A stretch of DNA of 64,000 bases from Dyadobacter chenhuakuii. GTDB lineage: Bacteria > Bacteroidota > Bacteroidia > Cytophagales > Spirosomataceae. The DNA is taken from NCBI RefSeq assembly GCF_023821985.2, contig NZ_CP098805.1, forward strand, positions 5,261,001-5,325,000, in the 5' to 3' direction. Position numbers and translations under genes: made by a program. Below the pieces are notes generated by a model. That model was not told the DNA's origin. It searched no databases and was given only the letters and a program-made list of their open reading frames with translations. Positions 11,201 to 20,186 of this stretch are shown in pieces (position 1 is the first letter of the stretch; every line of letters starts with the position of its first letter).

Positions 11201-11286
11201 TAAATGACATCCCTTCATTCGGAATTGACTATACCGCTTACCCGAGAGCAAGAACGTGGACAGTTGGTGTTAATGTATCATTCTAA
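8206..11286 (+). CDS. SusC/RagA family TonB-linked outer-membrane transporter
   Basis: Imports a ligand delivered by its SusD partner across the outer membrane, powered by TonB. I chose the ATG at 8206 (MMNLSFHVF); a GTG at 8173 in the same frame is possible. The N-terminus has a long basic leader and then a signal segment (GLFGFLMILIGLSTNVFAQ). Next come a CarboxypepD_reg-like domain (VSGKVTDARAGGVPGVTVTLKG), the SusC signature ALEEVVVVGYG, and the plug (…IRGTSSVLGGNNPLFVIDGVPL, SATAIYGSRGANGVVLITTKRG). The ~22-strand barrel closes with …RARTWTVGVNVSF. Length is normal and the protein is intact. susD follows after 17 nt. The ligand is unknown, since no glycosidase or sulfatase is in the same cluster. 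Confidence 0.96.
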   Translation: MMNLSFHVFRRHDSSNEKNVVTKARLAGRNTGLFGFLMILIGLSTNVFAQDVNVSGKVTDARAGGVPGVTVTLKGSTKGTNTDVEGNYQISVPGNATLTFSAIGYETQDIAVGNKSTVNVTLTEDVKALEEVVVVGYGTVKKKDATGAVSALGSKDFQKGIVTSPEQLMQGRVAGVQITQSSGEPGGGINVRIRGTSSVLGGNNPLFVIDGVPLSGDNTSSGGDNQGVGRQPAKNPLNFLNPDDIASMDILKDASATAIYGSRGANGVVLITTKRGRGKGSLDYGYSLGVSNITKKYDLLNAAEYKAAGGQDQGSDTDWQDLLFRTALTHQHNLSYGGGDASGNYRFSLGYMNQDGIVQTSNVKRYSVGFSGQKKFIGDKLTVGSNLNFANTQDTGVPISENIGFEGDLMGSILKANPTRPAYRGDTLNQSTTTEPNPLAFVNLSKDNNNTLRALGNINAELEIFSGLKFKTVLGFDKSMSTRKQAYSRDLVVAGIGGTQESDKIGRVYIRDVESNNQLMENYFTYDKEIGNVTLNALLGYSYQSFENGSKNVAAANFRTNDLDLMINNLGIAGTVGVKDATSLSSVGSVIQNSSYVKDELQSYFGRVNLGFGSKYLFTGTLRVDGSSKFGGNNKYGYFPSGAFKWKLVEEDFVPKTVFTDLSLRIGYGVTGNQAIPHNVYDRRDRYSDYAINQGADGITGGGLNAVAFNNPDLKWESTAAFNLGLDFSILKGRLSGTLDLYNKSTKDLLFKVVAAQPAPNPFVFRNLDTDIQNRGIELALTGVIVDGKKFSWEMVVNGSYNKNLVKNLIGTYDTGEINGQGLSGAFAQRLAEGQPLFAYFLREFGGFDDNGNSLYPNGDFQQFLGGKSPLPKVNAGLTNNLTFGAFDMSLFFNGVFGHYIYSNTANAFFTQGSFANGRNVTKDVIGNKEGALNAPDVSTRFLEKGNFVRLQNLSLGYRVPMKANKVLSNARLFVTGQNLLTFTKYSGQDPEVSTNKSLNDIPSFGIDYTAYPRARTWTVGVNVSF

Positions 11287-11303
11287 TTCTAACTAATTAT
11301 AAA

Positions 11304-12794
11304 ATGAAAACCAGTCAGATATATAAAATAATGGTTACCGGGGTTTGCATGGCGACGCTGTCGGCTTGTACTGACCTTGTTAACGAGGAAAAGGACTCCG
11401 TGGTAAACGAAGTGGTGGAAGGTAATTTCGCACCGGTGAATGTGGTTGAAGCGCTTTCGTCTGCTTACAAAGATCTTTCTACTTACTCAGATCAGGCGGG
11501 TGTTTACGCCCTTGGCCAGCATACAACAGCAGAAATGATCCCGCCAACACGTGGTGTTGACTGGGGTGATAATGGGGTGTGGCGTACGCTTGACCAACAT
11601 ACCTGGGATGCTTCTCACTCCTATATTCTGAGCGCATGGAACGCATTGAACCAGAGAGCTTATAAAGCAACTGAGATCATCGCATCCAATCCAACCGCTG
11701 TTCAGAAGGCAGAGGCGCAGTTCCTGAGGGCATATAATATGCACTGGGTTATGGATTACTGGGGTTCAGTTCCGGTCAGGGAAGTTACACAAGGTGTTAA
11801 TGATCTTCCAAAAGTGTTAACACGCTCGGAAGCATTTGATTACATCATTAAGGATCTGGAAGAAGCACTTCCTAACCTGCCTAAGAAAGGGCCATCTGTA
11901 AATAACGGAACCGCTTCGAAAGCGGCTGCCAACTTTCTTTTGGCTAAAATGTATCTTAACAAGGCAGTTTACAAAAGCACTACACCAGAAGGGCCCTACA
12001 CATTTGATAAGGCTGATATGGACAAAGTGATTGCTTACGTAGATGCCATTACAGCGGACGGATACGCATTAGAAGCGGATTACTTCGCTGCATTCTCCGC
12101 AACTGCTAAAACTGAGCCAATTTTCAACGTTCAGGAAGGAACTGCTCAGAACCGCTGGATGATGACATTGCACTATGGCCAGAACCCATCGGGATGGAAT
12201 GGTTTCGCTACACTTGCTGATTTCTATGACACTTTCGAAGCAAAAGATACGCGTATCGGAAAGCCTGCGAAAAAAGATGGAACTGAGTTTTCAGGTATCA
12301 GCTACGGTTTCCTGATCGGTCAGCAGTATGATGAAAAAGGTAAGCCGATCATTGATACACGTACGCAGAAGCCTTTGCAATTCACGAAAGACGTTCCTTT
12401 GGCTGGTGCAGCTACCGATAAAGGTATCCGCGTGATCAAATATCACCCTGCAAACTCTGGAAAATATCTTTTGATGCGTTACGCAGATGCTTACCTGATG
12501 AAAGCAGAAGCAATGCTGAGAGGTGGAAATGCAGCCGGTGCCCTTACACAGGTGAACGCACTTAGAAAAGTTCGTGGAGCAACAGCATTGGCATCGTTGA
12601 CGGAGGCTAATCTTTTCGACGAAATCGGTCGCGAGTTGTACTGGGAAGGTGGTAAAAGAACTACTGAAATCCGTTTCGGTAAGTTTACAACCGGAACAGG
12701 AACGTCTGTCAAAGACGCTTATACAGTGCTTTATCCAATTCCTTCTGCTGCCTTGGTTTCCAATGCAAACCTTGAACAGAATCCAGGATATTAA
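11304..12794 (+). CDS. SusD/RagB family surface lipoprotein
   Basis: 496 aa. Lipoprotein signal with lipobox ATLSAC, Cys at about residue 22. It is the lid and ligand-binding partner of the SusC transporter just upstream. The helical TPR-like core is visible (SAWNALNQRAYKATEIIA, AEAQFLRAYNMHWVMDYWGSVPV, ASKAAANFLLAKMYLNK). The typical SusD C-terminus follows (RYADAYLMKAEAMLRGGNAAGALTQVNALR…EIGRELYWEGGKRTTEIRFGKF…YPIP). It is cotranscribed with susC, and a hairpin terminator follows the stop. Confidence 0.96.
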   Translation: MKTSQIYKIMVTGVCMATLSACTDLVNEEKDSVVNEVVEGNFAPVNVVEALSSAYKDLSTYSDQAGVYALGQHTTAEMIPPTRGVDWGDNGVWRTLDQHTWDASHSYILSAWNALNQRAYKATEIIASNPTAVQKAEAQFLRAYNMHWVMDYWGSVPVREVTQGVNDLPKVLTRSEAFDYIIKDLEEALPNLPKKGPSVNNGTASKAAANFLLAKMYLNKAVYKSTTPEGPYTFDKADMDKVIAYVDAITADGYALEADYFAAFSATAKTEPIFNVQEGTAQNRWMMTLHYGQNPSGWNGFATLADFYDTFEAKDTRIGKPAKKDGTEFSGISYGFLIGQQYDEKGKPIIDTRTQKPLQFTKDVPLAGAATDKGIRVIKYHPANSGKYLLMRYADAYLMKAEAMLRGGNAAGALTQVNALRKVRGATALASLTEANLFDEIGRELYWEGGKRTTEIRFGKFTTGTGTSVKDAYTVLYPIPSAALVSNANLEQNPGY

Positions 12795-12816
12795 GACTCA
12801 AATCATATCTTTTGAC

Positions 12817-12853
12817 AAAAATGCTCGATCATTTCGGGCATTTTTGTTTTATT
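12817..12853 (+). terminator. terminator of the susCD operon
   Basis: An 11-bp stem with one G-U pair (aaaaatgctcg at 12817-12827, cgggcattttt at 12835-12845), a 7-nt loop, then gttttatt. Confidence 0.75.
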
Positions 12854-12881
12854 ATTGGCGTACCAATTGAATCCCAGTGTA

Positions 12882-13460
12882 ATGACCCGTTGCTTACTTC
12901 TGTTTTTAGCGCTCTTTGTTTTTAATTGTAATTCAAAAGATTCATCCGAACAGGCCGCAGACGCGCTTTTTCAGACATTGAAAGATAATGAGGCCAAAAT
13001 TGTGGTCAAGATCGGAGGGAAGGAGTTTTACCCAAAAGAAAGCATTTTCTCCGGACAGGCGCTGATCTCGGATAATATGATGAACCTGACATTAACGGAT
13101 CAGTTTGAGGGGAAAACGATCATTAATCTGGGAGGGGAGAAATGGTATGCGGCGCAGCCTATTAGCAAGGCAATCACAGCCAACGGCCCGGTTGAAACAA
13201 GCATTAAAATGGGTAAGATCATTAACAAAGCGCAGATGATCGGCGAGGGTTACATGATGGCTGAGGGCGAGATCACAGCTACCACATTTACAAAAGACAA
13301 AATGGTTTTTCGGATTAAAGGTAAGGTCGGAAAATATAGCGACTTCCAGCAACCCGACAAATATATTCCCGCAGAGGGCTTCATCGTTTATAAAAAGCCC
13401 GCAGTAAGTTTGGGCAACATTACTGAAAAAGAAGTTTTCAGCTCCTCGATTTCGAATTAA
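12882..13460 (+). CDS. small lipoprotein of unknown function
   Basis: The ATG at 12882 gives MTRCLLLFLALFVFNC, a clean lipoprotein signal with lipobox FVFNC (Cys 16). An earlier TTG at 12855 would put polar residues ahead of the signal, so I rejected it. The mature protein is ~175 aa, rich in beta-strand-type alternation (KIVVKIGGKEFYP, MNLTLTDQFEGKTIINLGG, DKMVFRIKGKVGKY), and reads like a single beta-sandwich or lipocalin-like fold. I do not recognise the family. It lies between the susCD terminator and the FG-GAP pair and abuts the next gene with no gap, so it is probably the first gene of that operon. Confidence 0.75.
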   Translation: MTRCLLLFLALFVFNCNSKDSSEQAADALFQTLKDNEAKIVVKIGGKEFYPKESIFSGQALISDNMMNLTLTDQFEGKTIINLGGEKWYAAQPISKAITANGPVETSIKMGKIINKAQMIGEGYMMAEGEITATTFTKDKMVFRIKGKVGKYSDFQQPDKYIPAEGFIVYKKPAVSLGNITEKEVFSSSISN

Positions 13461-16400
13461 ATGATAACAAAATACATGGGCTCCGTGCACACGGCAGCTA
13501 TTTTGACCTTCCTGTTCATTATTTCTTCCTGTAAAGATTCCAGCAAGCCGGACGGCTTGTTCGAGGAAATGGATGCTTCGGCAACGGGGATTGATTTCGT
13601 CAATAAAGTTGAGGACAAAGAAGACGTTAACATTTTCAATTACCGCAACTTCTACAACGGCGGCGGCGTGGCGATCGGGGACATTAACAATGATGGCCTG
13701 CCTGATATTTACTTCACCGCCAACATGGGCGATAACAAACTTTATCTCAACAAAGGCAATTTCAAATTCGAAGACATTACAGCCAAAGCCGGCGTTGCGG
13801 AGCCTGACAAATGGAGCACGGGCGTGGTGATGGTGGACATTAATGGTGATAATTTGCTGGATATTTACGTCTGCAATGCGGGTTACCAGAAATTCGTCAA
13901 CAAGCAAGGCAACTCGCTTTACATTAATAACGGCGACCAGACATTCACCGAATCGGCCGCAAAATATGGCCTGAACGAAACCGGCTACACCACACACGCC
14001 GCATTTTTTGATTATGACCTCGATGGCGACTTAGATGCCTATATTCTAAATAACAGTTTCATCCCAGTAAACACACTCAACTACGCCAACGACCGCAACA
14101 TGCGTGCGAAAGACTGGCCTGTAAAGGATTTTCTCAAAGGCGGCGGCGACAAATTGCTGCGTAATGATAATGGTAAGTTTGTAGATGTGAGCAAAGAAGC
14201 CGGCATTTACGGAAGTCTGATCGGCTTCGGTTTGGGCGTTACCGTAGGTGATATGAATGGCGACCAGTATCCGGACATTTATGTTTGCAACGACTTTTAC
14301 GAAAAGGATTATCTATACATTAATCAAAAGGACGGAACATTCGCCGAGGAGCTCGAAAAACGCGTGAAACACACGAGTCTGGCTTCTATGGGTGCGGATA
14401 TGGGCGACATTAACAACGATGGTTATGCCGAGCTTTTCGTTACGGACATGCTTCCGCGTGACGAATATCGCTACAAAACGACCACTTCATTTGAGAACCA
14501 TTATCTCTTCAATCTTAAAAAAGAAAAGGGTTTTTACAATCAATATATGCAGAACAGCCTCCAATTGAACAATCAGGATGGCACATTCAGCGAGATTTCA
14601 AATTATTCGGGTGTGGCTGCGAGCGATTGGAGCTGGGGGGCTTTGCTTTTTGACGCAGATAATGATGCCAAAACGGACATTTACGTTTGCAACGGCATTT
14701 ACCATGACATTCTGGATCAGGACTTTATCGATTTTTTTGCTAACGAAGTGACGCAGAAAATGGTGATGTCGGGCGAGAAGGAGAATATGCAGAACATTAT
14801 TGATAAAATGCCTTCCAATCCGGTCCCAAATAACTTTTTTCATAATGAGGGCAACTTGCAGTTCAAGGAGCGTGCAGATGAATTTGGGTTAGGCGAAAAG
14901 TCGTTTTCCAACGGCGCAGCTTACGCGGATCTGGACAACGATGGCGATCTGGATCTGGTGGTTAACAATGTGAATCAGAAGTGTTTTGTTTACAAAAACA
15001 AGTCCGAAGCGAAGGCAGAAAAGAACCATTATATCAAGCTCAAACTCGCCGGAGAAGGCAAGAACACATATGCGATTGGCTCTAAAATTGAAGTTTTTGC
15101 AGGCAGCCAGATTTTTAGCAAGCAGGTTAACCCCGCACGCGGCTTTCAATCCAGTACGGAATATCCGATAACGATTGGCTTGGGAAAAACCAGTGTGATT
15201 GATTCCATTCGCATCATCTGGCCAAATCGGAAGGTTACAATGCATTCGAAAATCAATGCGGATACAACATTGAATTTTAAGATTACCAGCACAGGAGCAG
15301 ACTTCAATAATGCGGTTAAGCAGAAAACAATGATGCTGACCGAGGTCGCAGGCAACGGCTTTGATGCGCACCAGGAGGATAAATACGAAGATTTTTACCA
15401 CGAGCGTAACATTCCAATGCTCCTCTCACAGGAAGGTCCAAAGGCGGCCATCGGGGATGTGAACGGCGATGGGCAGGCGGATGTGTATGTGTGTGGCGCG
15501 AAAGGGCAGGGTGGACAATTGTATCTGCAAAAAGGATCGTCATTTATAAAATCAAGCCAAAAAGTGTTCATGGATCTGGCCGGATTTGAAGATACGGCGG
15601 CCACATTCTTTGACGCGGATGGCGACGGCGACCTGGATCTGGTGGTAGGAAGCGGCGGGAATGAAACATTAGTAACCAGCCCCGATTTACCCACAAGACT
15701 TTATCTGAATGACGGAAAAGGCAATTTTGCGATCAATACGCGGGCTTTGCCGCCCAATTCTATGAACACGGCGGTCATTGCGGCACATGATTATGACAAT
15801 GATGGCGACATTGATTTGTTCGTGGGAAGCCGCAGCGTGCCGCGCGAATACGGATCGAGTCCGAGGAGTTATCTTTACCAGAATGATGGAAAGGGCGTTT
15901 TTAAGGAAATTGGCAAAACGATTTTGCCAGAGCTCACCAAGCTGGGCATGGTGCGGGACGCTTCCTGGGCGGATGTGGATGGTGATAAAATCAAAGAGTT
16001 GATCATTGCAGGCGACTGGATGGCGCCCGCGATCTTTAAATATAATGGCGGCAAATTTGAAAAAATAGCGTCTGGCCTTGAAGCTTACACTGGGTTCTGG
16101 GGTTGCCTGAAAGTGGCGGATATGGACGGTGATGGCGATCAGGACATTATTTTTGGCAATATAGGCGAGAATTTTTCTTTGAAAGCTTCGGCTGACACGC
16201 CGCTGAAAATCTGGATTAATGATTTCAATAAGAACGGGACCATTGAAAAAGTAATGACCAAAACCGTCGAAGGCAAGGATATGCCGGTGCTGCTCAAACG
16301 TGAGATCACCACGCAATTTCCCTTCCTGAAAAAGGAGAGTCTTAAACATTCTGAATATGCTAATAAGTCCGTGCAGGATCTGTTTCCGAAGGATTTGTTG

Positions 16401-16817
16401 AAATCTGCGATCGAGAAATCAGTGAATTATCTTAAATCTGCGGTTGCTGTGAATGATGGCAAAGGCCGGTTTGCATTGCAGGAACTGCCTGCGATTGCAC
16501 AAATTTCCTGTCTGAATGCCATTGAAAGCGAAGATGTGAACGGCGATGGCAAACCTGACCTGATCGTTGGCGGTAATTATACGCATTTCATTCCACAGCT
16601 CGGCGCGCTGGACGCATGCCGCGGTAATGTGCTCATTAACAAGGGAAATATGCAGTTTGATGTGCTGCTCAGCACGCAAAGCGGCTATGCCATCGACGGT
16701 GAAGTGAAACAGATCAGTCCGATCAACATTCAGGGCGCGCCTTACCTGATCAATCTGGTGAGCAATGCCAAGCCCGTCCTTTTCAAGATTAACAAGCCGC
16801 AACAGGCCAATTTGTAG
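13461..16817 (+). CDS. FG-GAP/VCBS repeat lipoprotein with ASPIC/UnbV domain (CRTAC1 family), copy 1
   Basis: 1118 aa. Lipoprotein signal with lipobox IISSC (Cys ~24). I count about 13 Asp-rich calcium-loop repeats of the FG-GAP/VCBS type, for example GDINNDGLPDIYF, YDLDGDLDAYI, ADLDNDGDLDLVV, FDADGDGDLDLVV and EDVNGDGKPDLIV. These should fold as one or two integrin-like beta-propellers. An ASPIC/UnbV domain sits mid-protein (~535-610; GSKIEVFAG…RGFQSSTEYPITIGLGK…IRIIWPN). Calcium binding and a surface or periplasmic location follow from the family; the ligand is unknown. The next gene starts 3 nt after the stop and is a full-length paralogue. Confidence 0.92.
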   Translation: MITKYMGSVHTAAILTFLFIISSCKDSSKPDGLFEEMDASATGIDFVNKVEDKEDVNIFNYRNFYNGGGVAIGDINNDGLPDIYFTANMGDNKLYLNKGNFKFEDITAKAGVAEPDKWSTGVVMVDINGDNLLDIYVCNAGYQKFVNKQGNSLYINNGDQTFTESAAKYGLNETGYTTHAAFFDYDLDGDLDAYILNNSFIPVNTLNYANDRNMRAKDWPVKDFLKGGGDKLLRNDNGKFVDVSKEAGIYGSLIGFGLGVTVGDMNGDQYPDIYVCNDFYEKDYLYINQKDGTFAEELEKRVKHTSLASMGADMGDINNDGYAELFVTDMLPRDEYRYKTTTSFENHYLFNLKKEKGFYNQYMQNSLQLNNQDGTFSEISNYSGVAASDWSWGALLFDADNDAKTDIYVCNGIYHDILDQDFIDFFANEVTQKMVMSGEKENMQNIIDKMPSNPVPNNFFHNEGNLQFKERADEFGLGEKSFSNGAAYADLDNDGDLDLVVNNVNQKCFVYKNKSEAKAEKNHYIKLKLAGEGKNTYAIGSKIEVFAGSQIFSKQVNPARGFQSSTEYPITIGLGKTSVIDSIRIIWPNRKVTMHSKINADTTLNFKITSTGADFNNAVKQKTMMLTEVAGNGFDAHQEDKYEDFYHERNIPMLLSQEGPKAAIGDVNGDGQADVYVCGAKGQGGQLYLQKGSSFIKSSQKVFMDLAGFEDTAATFFDADGDGDLDLVVGSGGNETLVTSPDLPTRLYLNDGKGNFAINTRALPPNSMNTAVIAAHDYDNDGDIDLFVGSRSVPREYGSSPRSYLYQNDGKGVFKEIGKTILPELTKLGMVRDASWADVDGDKIKELIIAGDWMAPAIFKYNGGKFEKIASGLEAYTGFWGCLKVADMDGDGDQDIIFGNIGENFSLKASADTPLKIWINDFNKNGTIEKVMTKTVEGKDMPVLLKREITTQFPFLKKESLKHSEYANKSVQDLFPKDLLKSAIEKSVNYLKSAVAVNDGKGRFALQELPAIAQISCLNAIESEDVNGDGKPDLIVGGNYTHFIPQLGALDACRGNVLINKGNMQFDVLLSTQSGYAIDGEVKQISPINIQGAPYLINLVSNAKPVLFKINKPQQANL

Positions 16818-16820
16818 TTC

Positions 16821-19800
16821 ATGCTTTTTCAAAAAATATTTACCAAAATTCTGCTCATTGCTGTCATCCTGGCCGGTTTTTCCTGCGCCAGGGAAAAGGA
16901 CATTGCCGAGTATGATTTTGACCTGCTAACCGCGGAAAAAACCGGGATCGACTTCTCCAACACGCTGAAACCGACCAAGGATTTCAACATATTTTACTAC
17001 ATGTATTTTTACAATGGAGGCGGGGTTGGAGCCGGGGATCTGAACAACGACGGACTGATCGACCTCTGCTTTACGGCCAACCAGGAGCCCAACCGCATTT
17101 ACCTGAACAAGTCGGGCATGAAGTTCGAGGATGTGACGGAGAAGGCGAATTTCAAGGGTGATAAGGGCTGGTCTAATGGTGTCTCGATCGTGGACATTAA
17201 CCAGGATGGCATGCTGGACATTTACATTAGTCAGGTTGGGGATTTTGAGTCGATGAAGGGGCATAACCTGCTTTTTGTATGCCAGGAAATCAAGGATGGC
17301 GTGCCGGTTTATGTTGAAAAATCAAAGGAATATGGGCTCGATCTGGTCGTTTTTGGAACGCAGGCGATGTTCTTTGATTATGATCTGGACGGCGATCTGG
17401 ACATGTTCCAGCTCAATCACTCGGTTCACCAGAATGGCACATTTGGCCGCAGGGCGCTTTTTGAGAATGTATATCATCCGCTGGCTGGCGACAAGTTGTT
17501 CAGAAATGACAACGGAAAATATGTGGAAGTCTCCAAAACAACCGGTATTCACAGTTCTGCGCTGGGTTATGGCCTTGGACTGGGCGTTGGCGACATTAAT
17601 TTTGACGGTTATCCCGACATGTACATTGGTAACGATTTTCATGAAAATGATTATTTGTATATCAATCAGAAAAATGGCGCGTTCCGGGATATGACGGATT
17701 CGTCGCTGATGCATACGAGCCAGTTTTCAATGGGCGTGGACATTGGGGATCTGAACAATGACATTTTTCCTGAAATCGTCTCGCTGGATATGCTTCCGTC
17801 CAACTATGAGATCCTCAAAAAATCGGAAGGGGAGGACATGTACAGCATTTTCAAATACAAGATCCGGCAGGGTTATAATTACCAGTTTGCACGAAATAAT
17901 CTGCAATACAATAACGGAAACGGCACATTTAGCGAGATCGGCATGTATTCCGGCGTGCATTCTACGGACTGGTCCTGGGCAGCTCTTTTCTCCGATTTCA
18001 ATAATGACGGCTTAAAAGACCTCTTCATTTCCAATGGTATTCCGAAGCGGATGAATGATACGGATTACATCAAATTTGTTTCGGATGACGTGGTTCAGGA
18101 GAAGATCCGGAATAAAAACTTCGACGAAAATGATCCGGGCTTAGCAGACAAACTGCCTGAAATTAAGCTGAATAACAAGTTTTTTGCCAATAAGGGCGAT
18201 CTGGCGTTCACGGATATGGACGGCTTGATCCGGAATGATCAGGTTTCGTATTCCAATGGTTCGGTATATGCCGATCTGGACAATGATGGCGACCTGGACA
18301 TTGCGACCAATAACATTAACGAAAAGGCATTTGTTTACGAAAATTTGAATGATAAAAAGGCTGGTAAAGGTGATTTTACAAAGCTTTATCTCAAAGGGAA
18401 ACAGGGCAACCGCAATGCCATCGGCACCAAATGTCTGGTTTTTAAAAAGGACAAAGTGCTGAGTTTTGAGAAATTCCCGGTTCGGGGTTTTCAGTCGAGT
18501 ATGGAAGTGCCTTTGCATCTTGGTTTGGGCAAAAAGACCGATGTGGATTCCGTGTTTGTAATCTGGCCGGATAACCGTTTTCAAGTGCTTAAATCGGCTG
18601 ATTTGAAGGATTCGCTGACATTAACCTACAAAAATGACCTGCCTGTTTTCGATTATCAAACATTCAAAACCAGCAGAGAAACCAAGGATTATACATTCGA
18701 AGACATTGCAGCGCAGCTGGGTGTGGACGTGAAGCATGAGGAAAATAATTTCGTTGAGTTTGATCGTAACTCACTCATTCCCTTTGAAGTAACTGCCGAC
18801 GGACCAGCTTTGGCGATTGCAGACATTAACCACGATGGCCTGGATGACATTTTCGTTGGGTCTTCCAAAAAGCATCGGAATCATCTGTTTTTGCAAACGA
18901 ATGCAGGTGTTTTCAAGGAATCATTACAGCAGGCTTTGCTGAAAGACAGCACTTATGAGGAAGTCAGTGCGGAGTGGGTGGATGTGAACCGGGATGGACA
19001 TGTGGACCTCGTGGTGGCGACGGGCGGGAATGAGTATGTGAACAACTCCGAATTCCAGATGCCGCGGATTTATCTGAATGATGGCAAGGGAAATCTGAGT
19101 GCTAGGGCGGATGCATTTGCCAATATTTACGTGACCGCTTCGTGCGTCATTCCGTTTGATTTTACGGGTGATGGGGTCGTGGATCTGTTCATTGGCGGTC
19201 GTGCTGTGCCGCTCAATTATGGTGAGATTCCGAAGTCTTATCTGCTCAAAAATGATGGTTCGGGGAAATTTACGGATGTTACGAGTCAGTATGGGAAGGA
19301 ACTTTCGAACATTGGTTATGTAAAAAATGCCAAACTGGCTGATCTGGACAAAGACGGGGATCAGGATCTGGTGCTCGCGTTGGAATGGGACGGGATTGTG
19401 ATGATGCAGAACAACGGCAAAAGCTTTTCCAAAAAAATGCTGACGGACAAAAAAGGCTGGTGGAATTTCGTCATGCCTTATGATTTTGATGGCGACGGTG
19501 ACCTGGATATCCTGGCTGGAAACCTGGGTTTGAACAGCCGGTTGAAAGCCAATGCTGCGCAGCCGGTGAAAATGTATATCAATGATTATGACGGAAATGG
19601 CCGTAAGGAACCGCTGCTAACTTATAACCTGAATGGCAAAGAAGCACTTTTTCCGACCAAGCTGGAAATGGAAAAACAAATGCCCGTGATCCGTAAAAAG
19701 TACATTTTCGCAACCGATTTTGCCAGAGCCAACATTGGCGATATAGTAGGCGAAGACAAGCTGAAAGAAGCGCAGGTTTTATCCGCAGATTATTTTGAAA

Positions 19801-20156
19801 ATGCCGTTTTGGTCAATGATGGCAAAGGCAATTTTGAAGTAAAACCATTGGGATACAAAGCGCAATGGACGCCATTTTACGACGCGCAAATCATTGATGC
19901 CAACGGCGACAAACTGCCCGATGTGCTGATTATGGGTAATTTCTATAACTGCAACATTCAAATGGGCCGCTACGACAGCGATTTTGGCACGGTGCTCATC
20001 AACCGCGGCAACTGCAACTTCACGCCCGAATCATTGAAAGGTTTGCAGGTCAAAGGGCAGGTGAAGCATTTGAAAAACATCAAGTTGAAAAGCGGCAATG
20101 CCATCGTGGCTGCGCGGAATGACGACAAGCTCGTGGTGATCCGGCGTAAGAAATAG
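16821..20156 (+). CDS. FG-GAP/VCBS repeat lipoprotein with ASPIC/UnbV domain (CRTAC1 family), copy 2
   Basis: 1111 aa, same architecture and length as the gene before it, clearly a tandem duplication that has diverged. Lipobox AGFSC (Cys ~22). About 13 Asp-rich loops (GDLNNDGLIDLCF, YDLDGDLDMFQL, ADLDNDGDLDIAT, YDFDGDGDLDILA, IDANGDKLPDVLIM). ASPIC/UnbV segment at ~530-605 (GTKCLVFKKDKVLSFEKFPVRGFQ…LGLGKKTDVDSVFVIWPDN). It is translated right behind copy 1 (3-nt gap), so the two are almost certainly made together and may work as a pair. No terminator is visible before the convergent TonB receptor gene 30 bp on. Confidence 0.92.
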   Translation: MLFQKIFTKILLIAVILAGFSCAREKDIAEYDFDLLTAEKTGIDFSNTLKPTKDFNIFYYMYFYNGGGVGAGDLNNDGLIDLCFTANQEPNRIYLNKSGMKFEDVTEKANFKGDKGWSNGVSIVDINQDGMLDIYISQVGDFESMKGHNLLFVCQEIKDGVPVYVEKSKEYGLDLVVFGTQAMFFDYDLDGDLDMFQLNHSVHQNGTFGRRALFENVYHPLAGDKLFRNDNGKYVEVSKTTGIHSSALGYGLGLGVGDINFDGYPDMYIGNDFHENDYLYINQKNGAFRDMTDSSLMHTSQFSMGVDIGDLNNDIFPEIVSLDMLPSNYEILKKSEGEDMYSIFKYKIRQGYNYQFARNNLQYNNGNGTFSEIGMYSGVHSTDWSWAALFSDFNNDGLKDLFISNGIPKRMNDTDYIKFVSDDVVQEKIRNKNFDENDPGLADKLPEIKLNNKFFANKGDLAFTDMDGLIRNDQVSYSNGSVYADLDNDGDLDIATNNINEKAFVYENLNDKKAGKGDFTKLYLKGKQGNRNAIGTKCLVFKKDKVLSFEKFPVRGFQSSMEVPLHLGLGKKTDVDSVFVIWPDNRFQVLKSADLKDSLTLTYKNDLPVFDYQTFKTSRETKDYTFEDIAAQLGVDVKHEENNFVEFDRNSLIPFEVTADGPALAIADINHDGLDDIFVGSSKKHRNHLFLQTNAGVFKESLQQALLKDSTYEEVSAEWVDVNRDGHVDLVVATGGNEYVNNSEFQMPRIYLNDGKGNLSARADAFANIYVTASCVIPFDFTGDGVVDLFIGGRAVPLNYGEIPKSYLLKNDGSGKFTDVTSQYGKELSNIGYVKNAKLADLDKDGDQDLVLALEWDGIVMMQNNGKSFSKKMLTDKKGWWNFVMPYDFDGDGDLDILAGNLGLNSRLKANAAQPVKMYINDYDGNGRKEPLLTYNLNGKEALFPTKLEMEKQMPVIRKKYIFATDFARANIGDIVGEDKLKEAQVLSADYFENAVLVNDGKGNFEVKPLGYKAQWTPFYDAQIIDANGDKLPDVLIMGNFYNCNIQMGRYDSDFGTVLINRGNCNFTPESLKGLQVKGQVKHLKNIKLKSGNAIVAARNDDKLVVIRRKK

Positions 20157-20186
20157 TCACGCAGCATTACAAATTCGTGGTGTTCT

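Noticed and set aside
13092-13997. Long minus-strand ORF (about 300 codons) opposite the FG-GAP copy 1 region
   Set aside because: Antisense shadow of biased, repetitive coding sequence (Asp/Asn/Gly codons). No recognisable domain, and it overlaps two supported genes.
15687-16349. 220-codon minus-strand ORF inside FG-GAP copy 1
   Set aside because: Fully inside a conserved gene on the other strand. The composition follows the reverse complement of the Asp-rich repeats.
13461-20156. Repeated GATGGCGA-type strings that look like direct repeats or a CRISPR-like pattern
   Set aside because: They are the codons of the calcium loops (D-x-N/D-x-D-G). Spacing follows protein repeats and the copies are not identical.
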